A stretch of DNA of 64,000 bases from an uncultured Collinsella sp. (GTDB lineage: Bacteria > Actinomycetota > Coriobacteriia > Coriobacteriales > Coriobacteriaceae): assembly GCA_937923795.1 (NCBI GenBank), contig CALDWI010000046.1, positions 1-64,000 of the forward strand, given 5' to 3'. The translations under genes and the position numbers were made by a program. Position 1 is the first letter of the stretch, and the number at the start of each line of letters is the position of its first letter. Below the pieces are notes generated by a model. The model did not search any database, had not been told where the DNA came from, and saw nothing but the letters and a program-made list of their open reading frames with translations. Below, in pieces: positions 43,000 through 52,818 of the stretch.

Positions 43000-43294
43000 T
43001 CTCAATCTGTAACATCTGGATCCGTTTTTGGTCGCCAGCTGTTACAGATTGAGATGTTATTTTCCCGCCTGCCTATTTGTCTCAATCTGTAACAGTAAGA
43101 GTCGATTTGCGCGGCTAGATGTTACAGAACGAGACATTGGCTGCCTGCTTTTCCGTTTATCTCGATTTGTAACAGCTAGACCCAATTTGGGCGGCCAGAT
43201 GTTACAGATTGAGATTGTGTCGGTGGGCAAGTTTGTTTGTCTCAATCTGTAACAGATGGGGGGCCAAATAAGCTCTGCTTGTTACAGATTGAGA
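43000..43294. repeat. Array of eight 15-bp repeats in alternating orientation
   Basis: The sequence TCTCAATCTGTAACA or its reverse complement starts at 43000, 43040, 43080, 43120, 43160, 43200, 43240 and 43280, in strictly alternating orientation and exactly 40 bp apart. This makes four 55-bp hairpins (15-bp arm, 25-base loop, 15-bp arm) separated by 25-bp gaps, an 80-bp period. Six arms are identical; those at 43120 and 43160 have two changes each. The 25-bp intervals differ, though loops 2 and 3 are 18/25 alike, so the array grew by tandem duplication. It occupies the divergent gap between the GntR and prfC genes. The role is unknown. Confidence 0.9.
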
Positions 43295-43386
43295 CAGTCT
43301 GCTGCAGAATACTTTCGATAACTAGCCGTTCACGTTCTGACTGATGAATTTGTCCTGATAGGTGCCCTAGAGCGGGATTTCGCGGC

Positions 43387-43392
43387 TACAAT
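43387..43392 (+). promoter_or_regulatory. Predicted -10 box of prfC
   Basis: TACAAT, 47 bases before the prfC start and 92 bases downstream of the palindrome array. The -35 is weak. Confidence 0.4.
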
Positions 43393-43439
43393 AGTGCGGT
43401 TACAACGACGTAATGCACTCAATGCAAGAAAGGATCCGC

Positions 43440-45053
<1,614 letters not shown>

Positions 45054-45150
45054 CGCATCGGCGCGGTGACCCTGCGGGGCTGCCGCGCCATTTACTTGCC
45101 TGATGCCGTGTGAGCGGCTATCATACCCACCGTCGTCTCAAGACCGGGGC

Positions 45151-45203
45151 GTCCGAGCAGTTCGGGTCCGATATCCTGCTCGTTAAACCTAAAACCAAAG
45201 GAG
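45151..45203 (+). promoter_or_regulatory. Candidate leader structure (preQ1-riboswitch-like)
   Basis: CGAGCAG (45154-45160) can pair with CTGCTCG (45176-45182), and GGGT in its loop can pair with ACCT in the A-rich tail just before AAAGGAG. A competing hairpin CCGA/TCGG overlaps. That arrangement, in front of a queuosine-precursor-type carrier, resembles a small H-type pseudoknot riboswitch, but the match to the preQ1 consensus is poor. Confidence 0.25.
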
Positions 45204-45209
45204 TACATA

Positions 45210-45932
45210 ATGATCAAGAAGGTCATGGAGGACTACAAGGTCCTGTTGCGGAGCATTCCCGCGGCAACGGTTTCGCTGTTTTTCGTGAGCGTCATCATGA
45301 TGAACCTGCTGGCCAACAAAGAGCTCATCAGCCTGCCGTATCTGGCACTCGATTGCGGCTTTGTGGTGAGCTGGGTTTCGTTTTTGTGCCAGGACATGAT
45401 CTGCAAGCGCTTTGGTGCCAAGGCATCCATCAAAATCTCTATTCTCGCGCTGCTGGTCAACCTTGCCGTGAGCCTGTGCTTTTGGGCATGCTCGCTCACG
45501 CCCGGCATGTGGGGCGCTTACTACGACACGGGCATGATCGAGGTCAACACCGCTCTTAACGCCACCATCGGCGGCACCTGGTACGTGGTGCTGGGCTCTT
45601 CGCTGGCAATGCTCGTTTCTGCCGTGGTTAACTCCACGCTCAACCAGTCGCTTGGCCGTATGCTCAAAAAGAATAACTTTGCGAGCTTTGCCTTCCGCTC
45701 CTATGTGTCTACGGGTGTTGGCCAGTTTATCGACAACTTGGTCTTTGCCATTGTGGTGAGCCATACGTTCTTTGGTTGGACCTGGGTGCAGGTCCTTATG
45801 TGCTCGCTGACCGGCGCTGTTGCCGAGCTGCTGTGCGAGGTCTTCCTGAGCCCCGTGGGCTACAAGGTCGTGCGCGGCTGGGAGCGCGAGAATGTGGGCT
45901 CCGAGTACCTCGAGCGCCACGCAACCGCCTAA
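45210..45932 (+). CDS. VUT family (YhhQ-like) transporter
   Basis: A 240-residue protein with six helices of the vitamin uptake transporter / queuosine precursor transporter family (PF02592 type): DCGFVVSWVSFLCQDMICKR in the first loop and FIDNLVFAIV late in the protein are characteristic. E. coli YhhQ imports preQ0/preQ1. AAAGGAG lies 6 bases upstream of the ATG. The SDR gene begins 9 bases after its stop, so both share a transcript. Confidence 0.85.
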   Translation: MIKKVMEDYKVLLRSIPAATVSLFFVSVIMMNLLANKELISLPYLALDCGFVVSWVSFLCQDMICKRFGAKASIKISILALLVNLAVSLCFWACSLTPGMWGAYYDTGMIEVNTALNATIGGTWYVVLGSSLAMLVSAVVNSTLNQSLGRMLKKNNFASFAFRSYVSTGVGQFIDNLVFAIVVSHTFFGWTWVQVLMCSLTGAVAELLCEVFLSPVGYKVVRGWERENVGSEYLERHATA

Positions 45933-45941
45933 GGAGCAAGT

Positions 45942-46622
45942 ATGCGGGTTTTGATCACGGGCGCATCGGGCGGTATCGGAGCCGCATGCGTGCAGCGCTT
46001 TTTGGACGAGGGTCACGAGGTCGTAGGCTTTGATTTGCTGTCGGCGGCGATCGAACACGAGCGCTACCGCCATCTGATCGTTGACGTCCGCGAGCCGGAC
46101 TCGTTTCCAGGCGACCTTGAACCCCAGGTAATCGTGAACGTTGCCGGTACGCAGGATTCCGCCGACGACATCGCCGCCAACCTGCGTGGCACCATCAACG
46201 TGACCGAGCGCTATGCCTTTGTGGGGGAGGGGCTCGCCGCCAAGTCGGCACCGGCTATCAAATCCGTGGTCAATGTGGGGTCCGCGAGCGGACATACGGG
46301 ATCGGAGTTTCCCGCCTATGCCGCTAGCAAGGGCGGCGTTATCGCCTACACCAAGAACCTTGCAAACCGTCTGGCGCCGCAGGCCATCGCCAACAGTGTG
46401 GACCCGGGTGGCGTTATCACGCCGCTCAACCGTTGCGTGATGGAAGACGAACACCTGTGGAACCAGATTATGGAGCTCACGCCGCTTAAACGCTGGGCTA
46501 CCGCACACGAGATCGCCGAGTGGATCTACTTTGTGGGCGTGACCAACCGGTTTATGACCGGGCAGAGCCTGTTGATCGATGGCGGCGAGGCCGGCCGCAC
46601 GCAATTTATTTGGCCCGAATAG
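45942..46622 (+). CDS. SDR family oxidoreductase
   Basis: A 226-residue short-chain dehydrogenase. TGASGGIGAA (7-16) is the NAD(P)-binding glycine motif, NVAGTQD the structural NAG region, Ser and YAASKGG the catalytic Ser-Tyr-Lys set, and DPGGVITPL the substrate loop. The family covers many alcohols and ketones; nothing in context fixes the substrate. AAGGAG precedes the ATG. It is co-transcribed with the VUT transporter. Confidence 0.88.
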   Translation: MRVLITGASGGIGAACVQRFLDEGHEVVGFDLLSAAIEHERYRHLIVDVREPDSFPGDLEPQVIVNVAGTQDSADDIAANLRGTINVTERYAFVGEGLAAKSAPAIKSVVNVGSASGHTGSEFPAYAASKGGVIAYTKNLANRLAPQAIANSVDPGGVITPLNRCVMEDEHLWNQIMELTPLKRWATAHEIAEWIYFVGVTNRFMTGQSLLIDGGEAGRTQFIWPE

Positions 46623-46623
46623 G

Positions 46624-46659
46624 AAACGCGCCCGATGGAAAGCCGTCGGGCGCGTTTTT
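46624..46659. terminator. Bidirectional rho-independent terminator
   Basis: CGCGCCCGA (46627-46635) pairs with TCGGGCGCG (46646-46654), followed by TTTTT, with AAA at the other side. It serves the SDR gene and the convergent ung gene. Confidence 0.9.
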
Positions 46660-46672
46660 GATGTATCGATTT

Positions 46673-47398
46673 TTAGCCGAGGCAAGTCCAGTTGACGGGG
46701 GTCGAGCCGTGCTGTTCGAGTAGCCGATTGGCCGCCGAGAAGGGACGCGACCCCATAAAGGCGGGGAGTTCTGCCGTGGCACGGTTGGCCGAAAGCGGCG
46801 AGGGGTGCGTGGAGGCCAGACAGAACTTGCTGGTTGCCTTGCCCGCACCAGTTGCGACGAGCTTGCCTTCGACCATCTGCTGGGCAAAGCGACCCCATGC
46901 CAAAAAGACTACCGGTTGGGGCAGCTGGCAGCAGCGCTCGATAACGTAGTCGGTGAGCGTGCTCCAGCCCAGTTTGGCGTGCGAGTTGGCGGCATGCTCG
47001 CGCACAGTGAGCGTAGTGTTAAGGAGTAGGACGCCCTGTTGTGCCCATGGGGTTAGGTCTCCCGTGGCGGGAATGGGGCAGCCCAGATCGGCATTGAGTT
47101 CTTTATAGATGTTGCGCAGACTCGGCGGCAACTTGGTTTGCGTCGCGGGGACCGAAAACGACAACCCCATTGCCTGGTTGGGTCCGTGATAGGGGTCTTG
47201 ACCCAAGATGACAACTTTGACCTGGTCGGCCGGCGTGTAGGCGAGGGCATTGAGGATGTCGTCTTGTGCCGGGTAGATAGTCTGCTCGGCACGCAAAAGG
47301 GCGATGCGCTCGAGCATCTGGTTCGTAGTGTCACGTACCGGCTGCGGCGCATCGCCCAGCCAAGTCGCTATGTTGCGGTCGCGGGTCGCGGTGTCCAT
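46673..47398 (-). CDS. ung: Uracil-DNA glycosylase
   Basis: A 241-residue family 1 uracil-DNA glycosylase that removes uracil from DNA. GQDPYHG (66-72) holds the catalytic Asp68, GLSFSVP the uracil pocket, LLLNTTLTV the Asn-containing motif, and HPSPLSA the catalytic His loop. It is full length and stands alone; the start is the first ATG with AGGAGCC just upstream. Confidence 0.96.
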   Translation of the reverse strand: MDTATRDRNIATWLGDAPQPVRDTTNQMLERIALLRAEQTIYPAQDDILNALAYTPADQVKVVILGQDPYHGPNQAMGLSFSVPATQTKLPPSLRNIYKELNADLGCPIPATGDLTPWAQQGVLLLNTTLTVREHAANSHAKLGWSTLTDYVIERCCQLPQPVVFLAWGRFAQQMVEGKLVATGAGKATSKFCLASTHPSPLSANRATAELPAFMGSRPFSAANRLLEQHGSTPVNWTCLG

Positions 47399-47486
47399 GG
47401 GGCTCCTTTACGTCAGATGCTCTGTTGGCATCTATTGTAAAGGCGCACCGGTTGCCTTTATGCCGCGGCTGTATGAAGAGTGGGGT

Positions 47487-48389
47487 CTACGAGACGTGCT
47501 CGGGCGCTCCTGCCATGCGAGCCTGTCCATGTGCGCGAAGGCGCGGAAGCTCGACGGTTGCCACCATGACGCCGGTGAGAATGAGGGCGGCGCCAAAGAA
47601 GGCGATGGGGCTCAGGACCTCGCCAACCAAGAAGAACGAAAAGACGGCGGAGCAGACCGGCTCGAGCGAGAAGGCGAAGCCGGTGGTCTCGGCAGGCACA
47701 TGGGGCTGCACGAGTGTCTGGGTGATAAAGCCGTAGGCAGAGCAGATGAGTGCGAGCGCGACGACGACCACGATTTCGCCCGGCGTGCTGGGAAGCGTAA
47801 AGCCGCCAAAGGTGAATGCCGCGACGCCCGAGAACAAACCGCCAAAGCCTAGCTGCCAAACGCCCAGAGCCAGCGGATCGACTTCTTCGACAAAGCGCTT
47901 GGCCACGATAATGTGGCTGGCATAGATAAAGGCCGAGAGCAGCATGATGATTGCGCCGGGATTCAGGCTGGTAAAGTCGGCGCCCGAGAGCAGCAGCATG
48001 CCGCAGGTGACGATAGCCGTGCCGATGAGCACCTTGCGCTCGGGGGCGCGACGCAGCAGAGCTGCGTTGGCAAACGGCACGATCACGACCGTCAGGCTCT
48101 GCAAAAAGCCGGCAGTGGAGGCAGAGGTGAGGCTGGAGCCCAGGCACATGCAGGTGAGCTCGGTTGCCATAATGGCGCCGATGATGGCGGCACGGACCAT
48201 AAGGTCGCGGTTAATGCGCAACGCGTGCTTGTGGAAGAGCAGCAGGCAGACCACAAAGGCGATAATGCAACGCAGCGCAACGATGCTCGTGGCGTTCATG
48301 CTGTCCATGCCGATCTTCATAAGGGGGTACGAAAAGCCCCATGCGACGGGAACGGAAAATGAGAGCGCGATTGCTTTTTTGCGATCCAT
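47487..48389 (-). CDS. EamA/DMT family transporter
   Basis: A 300-residue, ten-helix drug/metabolite transporter with two EamA halves (SFSVPVAWGFSYPLMKIGMD at the N-terminus; SLEPVCSAVFSFFLVGEVLS at the second-half motif). It is not a close copy of the other DMT protein at 39743. AAGGAGCC precedes the ATG. It is divergent from a LysR regulator, which probably controls it. Substrate unknown. Confidence 0.86.
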   Translation of the reverse strand: MDRKKAIALSFSVPVAWGFSYPLMKIGMDSMNATSIVALRCIIAFVVCLLLFHKHALRINRDLMVRAAIIGAIMATELTCMCLGSSLTSASTAGFLQSLTVVIVPFANAALLRRAPERKVLIGTAIVTCGMLLLSGADFTSLNPGAIIMLLSAFIYASHIIVAKRFVEEVDPLALGVWQLGFGGLFSGVAAFTFGGFTLPSTPGEIVVVVALALICSAYGFITQTLVQPHVPAETTGFAFSLEPVCSAVFSFFLVGEVLSPIAFFGAALILTGVMVATVELPRLRAHGQARMAGAPEHVS

Positions 48390-48400
48390 GGGGCTCCTTT

Positions 48401-48415
48401 TGTTACAGAACGGTT
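48401..48415. repeat. Single partial copy of the array arm
   Basis: TGTTACAGAACG here is identical to 12 of the 15 bases of the fourth arm of the 43 kb array (43120). It lies in the divergent EamA/LysR promoter region, 12 bases before the EamA start. Confidence 0.4.
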
Positions 48416-48547
48416 TCGTAAAAAGGATTCTCCTCCCAGATATGGATGTAGTAAAGCGAATGTATCTTCAGTATGATTAAGAAACGCTAAAGTAGGCAGA
48501 AAAAGCCCTGGCAAAACGTTTTACGGCTGCATTGATGTGGAGGCACG

Positions 48548-49414
48548 ATGGCATCTCGGTATCAGATTGTTTGTATAGTGGTCGATCGCGGAAGTCTTAA
48601 GGGCGCGGCGGACGAGCTGGGCTATACGCAAAGCGCGGTGAGCCAGGCCGTTAAGGCGCTCGAGCGTGAGCTGGGCACCACGCTTATCGAGCGCGGTAAG
48701 CAGGGCGTTTCGCTTACGCGCGACGGTAAACAATATCTGCCGTACCTGCGCCAGATTGTGACCGCCGAGGCCGAGCTCGAGGGCAAGCGCCAGGAGCTGC
48801 TGGGGCTTTCGTCGACTGATATTCGCATTGCGACGTTTACCAACGTGAGTCGTACCGTGCTGCCGCGCGTGATCCGCGATTTTGGAGCCCTGCACCCGGG
48901 CGTACGCTTTACCCTCAAGCAGGGCGATTACACGCGCAACGCCCAGTGGGTGCACGATGGCGTGGTTGATTTTTGCTTTACGGCACGCGGATTTACCGCT
49001 GGGCTCGAGAAGCGCGTGGTCTATCACGACGAGTTGGTGGCATTGTTGCCGGCCGCGCATCCGCTGACGGCAAAGGAAAAGGTGACACTCGCCGACCTGG
49101 CGTCCGAGCCGTTTGTACTGCTGGATGAGGGCGAACAGAGCCTGGTGCTCGATGCATTCGCGGCGCATGGCCTGTCGCCGCACGTGACGAGCGAGGTCAC
49201 CGACGACTACACCATCATGGCGATGGTGGAGGAGGGCCTAGGCGTGAGCATGCTCTACCGTCGTACTGTGGAGGGCATGCGAGCCGATATTTGTGTGCGG
49301 CCCATCGTGCATGCCCCCTCGCGCGACGTGGTAGCCGCCTGGCGCAGCTGGGACACCATGCCTATCGCCACGAGGCGCTTTATCGACTATATGAGCTCGC
49401 ATATTGTCAATTAA
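48548..49414 (+). CDS. LysR family transcriptional regulator
   Basis: A 288-residue LysR protein: N-terminal helix-turn-helix (SLKGAADELGYTQSAVSQAV) and a periplasmic-binding-like effector domain beginning near residue 90 (DIRIATFTNVSRTVLPRVI). LysR proteins usually activate the divergent gene, here the EamA transporter. AGGCACG lies upstream of the ATG. Its stop is 27 bases from the convergent MATE gene. Confidence 0.92.
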   Translation: MASRYQIVCIVVDRGSLKGAADELGYTQSAVSQAVKALERELGTTLIERGKQGVSLTRDGKQYLPYLRQIVTAEAELEGKRQELLGLSSTDIRIATFTNVSRTVLPRVIRDFGALHPGVRFTLKQGDYTRNAQWVHDGVVDFCFTARGFTAGLEKRVVYHDELVALLPAAHPLTAKEKVTLADLASEPFVLLDEGEQSLVLDAFAAHGLSPHVTSEVTDDYTIMAMVEEGLGVSMLYRRTVEGMRADICVRPIVHAPSRDVVAAWRSWDTMPIATRRFIDYMSSHIVN

Positions 49415-49441
49415 TGACTGGCGTAGCGTTGGGTGCGGTGT

Positions 49442-50824
49442 TTAGCGGGCTGTCGCTTTGGCTTGGGTGGCGCGATAGGTGCGTGCCGGGTGGCAGAGTA
49501 GCACCGCCACGACCATAAAGAACGCCGTGGTGCCCAGGCTGATGGGGTAGACCATCATGATGTTCGCAAAGGTGCGGAAGTGCGGGAACACGCAGAACAC
49601 CCAATAGAAGCGGATGCCGCAGACGCAGATCATGGTGATGAGGGCGGGCGTGAGCGAGATACCAAAGCCGCGTAGGTAGCCGGACATGTTTTCGTAGAAC
49701 ATGCTAAAGGCGTACGCCGGGAAGATCGAACACACGCGGATATAGCCGATCGAGACGATGTTGGGATCGCTGTTGAACAGCGACAAGATCTCGCGTCCCA
49801 GGCCGACAATAACGATGATCGTGGTGAGTGCAACGATACCGCCTTCGACCAGGCAGACCTTAAGCGTTTTGGTGCAGCGATCGATCTGGCGGGCACCGTG
49901 GTTTTGTCCCACAAAGGTGGTGCACGCCTGGCTAAAGCTGTTGAGCAGGTTGTAGCACACGTACTCCAGGCTCATGGCGGCGCTCGATGCCGCCATGACC
50001 TCGGTGCCCAGGCTGTTGATGGCAGACTGGATGATGATGTTGGCGACGGCAAAGACGGCGCTTTGGATGCCGGCGGGCAGGCCGATCTTGACGATGCGCT
50101 TGAGGGCGACGGGGTCGATAGCCAGGTCGCGTGGGGTGACGCGGACGACGGAGTCGGTCTTGAGTAGGCGGATAAAGAGCGTAGCGGCGCTGACGGTGTA
50201 AGCGATGGCGGTGGCGATGGCGACGCCCGCGACGCCCCAGTGGAGTACAGGGACAAAGATGAGATCCAGGCCAATGTTGAGGACGGTGGACACGGCAAGC
50301 GCCTGCAGCGGCATGCGGGTGATGCCGACGGAGCGGAAGATCGCGGCCTCAAAGTTGTAGAGCAAGATCGAGGGCATGCTCAGCAAAAAGACGCGTAGAT
50401 AGAGTGAGGCGAGCGGCATGGTCTCGGCGGGAACGTTGAGCGCGGCGAGCATGGGCTCGGCAAAGATCTCGCCCAGAGCGATGACGACAAAGCCCACGAG
50501 TGCCATTAAAATCGAGGTATGGACGGCGCGTTTGACCATGTTCTGATCGTTGCGGCCGATAGCGTTGGCGATGACCACGTTGGAGCCAAGCGACATGCCA
50601 ATAAACAGGTTGAGCATAAGGCTGGTAAGCGGAACATTGGAGCCGACCGCCGCCATGGCGAGGGTTCCCTGGTCGCCCGAGAAGTTGCCGATGATGACCG
50701 TGGCAATGAGGTTCGACAGCTGCTCCAGGATGCTCGTGGCGGCCACGGGGAAGGCGAACAAAGGAATATTGCGCCACAGCGAGCCGGTGGTCATGTCAAT
50801 GTGCTTAGATACGGTGTCAGCCAT
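49442..50824 (-). CDS. MATE family efflux transporter
   Basis: A 460-residue protein with twelve helices in two repeats (LFAFPVAATSILEQLSNLIA and a second half starting IGLPAGIQSAVFAVANI). MATE proteins export drugs or metabolites with Na+ or H+. It stands alone. Just upstream, at 50829-50843, is a near match to the arm of the 43 kb array, and beyond that a family B repeat. Confidence 0.9.
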   Translation of the reverse strand: MADTVSKHIDMTTGSLWRNIPLFAFPVAATSILEQLSNLIATVIIGNFSGDQGTLAMAAVGSNVPLTSLMLNLFIGMSLGSNVVIANAIGRNDQNMVKRAVHTSILMALVGFVVIALGEIFAEPMLAALNVPAETMPLASLYLRVFLLSMPSILLYNFEAAIFRSVGITRMPLQALAVSTVLNIGLDLIFVPVLHWGVAGVAIATAIAYTVSAATLFIRLLKTDSVVRVTPRDLAIDPVALKRIVKIGLPAGIQSAVFAVANIIIQSAINSLGTEVMAASSAAMSLEYVCYNLLNSFSQACTTFVGQNHGARQIDRCTKTLKVCLVEGGIVALTTIIVIVGLGREILSLFNSDPNIVSIGYIRVCSIFPAYAFSMFYENMSGYLRGFGISLTPALITMICVCGIRFYWVFCVFPHFRTFANIMMVYPISLGTTAFFMVVAVLLCHPARTYRATQAKATAR

Positions 50825-50828
50825 GCGC

Positions 50829-50843
50829 TCTCAATCTCTAACA
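50829..50843. repeat. Single near-identical copy of the array arm
   Basis: TCTCAATCTCTAACA differs at one base from the arm TCTCAATCTGTAACA of the 43 kb array. It starts 4 bases upstream of the MATE start codon. Confidence 0.5.
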
Positions 50844-50899
50844 TGCTTTTTTGTGCTTATTTGCGCAGACGATGATACTCCTAATGCAACCAGTCGGCA

Positions 50900-50990
50900 C
50901 TTAGGGACGTTCCTTTTCTGTCGGCAGCTGGGGACACTCCTTATCTCTTCTAACTAGTCATTCAAGAACGTCCCCAATGACTAGGTGGGG
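50900..50990. repeat. Dispersed repeat, family B (copy 3, compound)
   Basis: TTAGGGACGTTCCTTTTC, then GTCGGCAGCTGGGGACAC, then CTAACTAGTCATTCAAGAAC and GTCCCCAATGACTAG. It contains both arms and core of family B plus extra related segments, so several insertions or rearrangements have occurred here. Confidence 0.6.
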
Positions 50991-51040
50991 AAGGCGTGCG
51001 ACAATGGTGGGCGTTGTGTTGTTCGCGCTAAGGAGTTGCC

Positions 51041-51853
51041 ATGTTGTTGTGTCCCGTTTGCCATGAGCCGTTGGTGGACGACGAGCGTGGTGCTGCATGT
51101 GCGGGCGGACACCGGTTTGACCGAGCTCGCGAGGGCTATCTATATCTACTACGTTCGTCCAAGAGCGGCGACTCCATGGGCGATCCCAAGTCGCAGGCAC
51201 GCAGCCGTCGTGACTTCCTGAACCGTGGCTACTATGCGCCGTTGCGCGATGCGATGGTTGAGCTGGTGCGCAAGAAGGTGTCTGGGCGCGCCGCGTCTAC
51301 GAACGACCCCATGACGTTGCTCGATATTTGCTGTGGCGAGGGCTACTACACCAGCGCCATGGGCGCGGTGCCGGGCGTGGATGCTTACGGTTTCGACCTG
51401 GGCAAAGAGATGGTGCGCCTGGCCGCCAAGCGCGGCGATGCGACCTATTTCGTGGCCAATATGAAGGACATTCCCGTGGCCGATGGCGCCTTCGATATGG
51501 TGACCGAGCTTTTTGCCCCCTTTAACGAGCGCGAGTTTGCCCGCGTGCTGGCGCCCGAGGGCTCACTCTATACCGTGGTGCCGGGCGCCCGCCATCTGTT
51601 TGGGCTCAAGGAGGTACTCTACGACACGCCGTACCTTAACGATGAGAAGTTGCCGAAGACCACCGAGCTCGAGTTGGTTGGAACGCAGCGGGTGTCTGCG
51701 AATATTACGCTTCAGACCCAGGCCGACATCGAGGCGGTGTTCCAGATGACGCCGTACTACTACCGCACACGCCCTGCCGACAAAGAGCGCCTGGCAAACC
51801 TCGATACCCTTCAGACTGACATCGACTTCATCATCGCCGAGTACCGTCACTAA
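51041..51853 (+). CDS. RlmA-like 23S rRNA guanine-N1 methyltransferase
   Basis: A 270-residue methyltransferase. Cys4, Cys7, Cys20 and His24 form the N-terminal zinc finger of the RlmA family (CPVCHEPL, then CAGGHRFD and AREGYLYLL), which recognises a hairpin of 23S rRNA (G745 or G748). The SAM motif is LLDICCGEGYYTSAM. In some Gram-positives the G748 form modulates tylosin sensitivity. A GACAAT -10 box lies at 51000-51005 and AAGGAG before the ATG. The stop lies inside a palindrome. Confidence 0.88.
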   Translation: MLLCPVCHEPLVDDERGAACAGGHRFDRAREGYLYLLRSSKSGDSMGDPKSQARSRRDFLNRGYYAPLRDAMVELVRKKVSGRAASTNDPMTLLDICCGEGYYTSAMGAVPGVDAYGFDLGKEMVRLAAKRGDATYFVANMKDIPVADGAFDMVTELFAPFNEREFARVLAPEGSLYTVVPGARHLFGLKEVLYDTPYLNDEKLPKTTELELVGTQRVSANITLQTQADIEAVFQMTPYYYRTRPADKERLANLDTLQTDIDFIIAEYRH

Positions 51854-51888
51854 CCTGCCAAAAAGGGACAGGTTTGTTTTGGCAGGTT
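51852..51888. repeat. Palindrome at the RlmA stop, related to family A
   Basis: AACCTGCCAAAA (51852-51863) pairs perfectly with TTTTGGCAGGTT (51877-51888); the loop holds AGGGACAGG, the core of family A. It may also terminate transcription. Confidence 0.65.
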
Positions 51889-51904
51889 TTATCTGGGCAA
51901 ACGC

Positions 51905-51942
51905 AAAGGGCCGACCGCGGAGATGCGCGATCGGCCCTTTTT
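51905..51942. terminator. Bidirectional rho-independent terminator
   Basis: AAAGGGCCGA (51905-51914) pairs with TCGGCCCTTT (51931-51940), with T and A runs on both sides. It serves the RlmA gene and the convergent membrane protein gene. Confidence 0.85.
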
Positions 51943-51981
51943 AGTTGCTTGGTTGCAACAGAGGTTATGAGAAGCGGGCGC

Positions 51982-52383
51982 TTACAGGCGGTCCTTGTTC
52001 TCGGCCTTAACGGCGTGTGCCTGCTGAACAAAGAACAGGTCGTAGACCACGATGACAAAGGCGATGATATTGACGGAGCTGCCGCCGAGTGCGGGAAGCG
52101 TGAGCACGGCTTGGAGGAGCGTGGCTGCCGCGGCAACGATACCGAGCTTAAATGCGCCGTCTACCTGCGAAGGCTTGTTGGCGCCCTTGATACCGGCGAC
52201 GCCTGCGGCAAGGTCGACGAGGCCCTTAACAATCACCACAACAGCGGCGAGTGTGGCGTTCGATCCGTAAGCGGATCCAAAATTGCCGGTAACAATGCCG
52301 GCAATTCCGATGACGAGGCTGGCGATGCCCAGAACAAAATAAATCAGGGCAAGGATTTTGAGTGTCTTGCGAGCAGCGCTCAT
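51982..52383 (-). CDS. Small four-helix membrane protein
   Basis: A 133-residue membrane protein with four helices: ILALIYFVLGIASLVIGIAG, a Gly/Ala-rich second, a third near residue 90 and VNIIAFVIVVYDLFFVQQAH. Many Coriobacteriia encode such proteins; function is unknown. The ATG at 52383 is 6 bases after AAAGGA; the frame open to 52632 is not used. A reverse TACAAT box (52452-52457) is a probable -10. Confidence 0.7.
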   Translation of the reverse strand: MSAARKTLKILALIYFVLGIASLVIGIAGIVTGNFGSAYGSNATLAAVVVIVKGLVDLAAGVAGIKGANKPSQVDGAFKLGIVAAAATLLQAVLTLPALGGSSVNIIAFVIVVYDLFFVQQAHAVKAENKDRL

Positions 52384-52611
52384 AGCTGGTCCTTTCGATG
52401 CGGGCGCGGAGAATCTGTCGCACCCAGGTTGCGGCACATATCGTGAAGCACATTGTAGTTCAACGGGGCGATGCATGCGTTTGAAAGCGTCTCTTGCCCG
52501 CACGGTCCAACCTTTCAAAAAGGAAAGCTGGGCGTAAGTCAAATCGATGGCAGCGTATGCGCGGCGCTGCGATGATGGGGTCATGGTAAGAGCTGGACCG
52601 AAGGAGAAGCC

Positions 52612-52755
52612 ATGATGTACGGAGTCAAGCAAGTGCGTGAGCCGCGGTCGTTGGGAAGGCGCATGAGTGATTCCGTGATCGCTGCCGTGTGCACGGGATT
52701 GATGGCGGTGCTTTGCATTGGGATGCTGTGGGCCATGTCACATGTGGGACAATAG
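52612..52755 (+). CDS. 47-residue single-span membrane protein
   Basis: The frame MMYGVKQVREPRSLGRRMSD and then a hydrophobic helix (SVIAAVCTGLMAVLCIGMLW) ending SHVGQ. GAAGGAG lies 6 bases upstream of the first ATG, and the second ATG is also usable. A basic N-terminus before the helix predicts N-in topology. It was missed by size-filtered gene calling. Its stop codon lies in GGGACAATAG, which also looks like the -10 box of the rRNA methyltransferase gene that follows. No family was recognised. Confidence 0.6.
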   Translation: MMYGVKQVREPRSLGRRMSDSVIAAVCTGLMAVLCIGMLWAMSHVGQ

Positions 52756-52818
52756 CGGACGGTTGGGTGTCGTCATGAACGGCGCCCACGTATTCGTTTT
52801 GCTTGCTAAGGAGTACCC

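Noticed and set aside
43000..43294. CRISPR array reading of the regular repeats
   Set aside because: Repeats are only 15 bp and alternate in orientation, the intervals are partly homologous to each other, and no cas gene is in the window.
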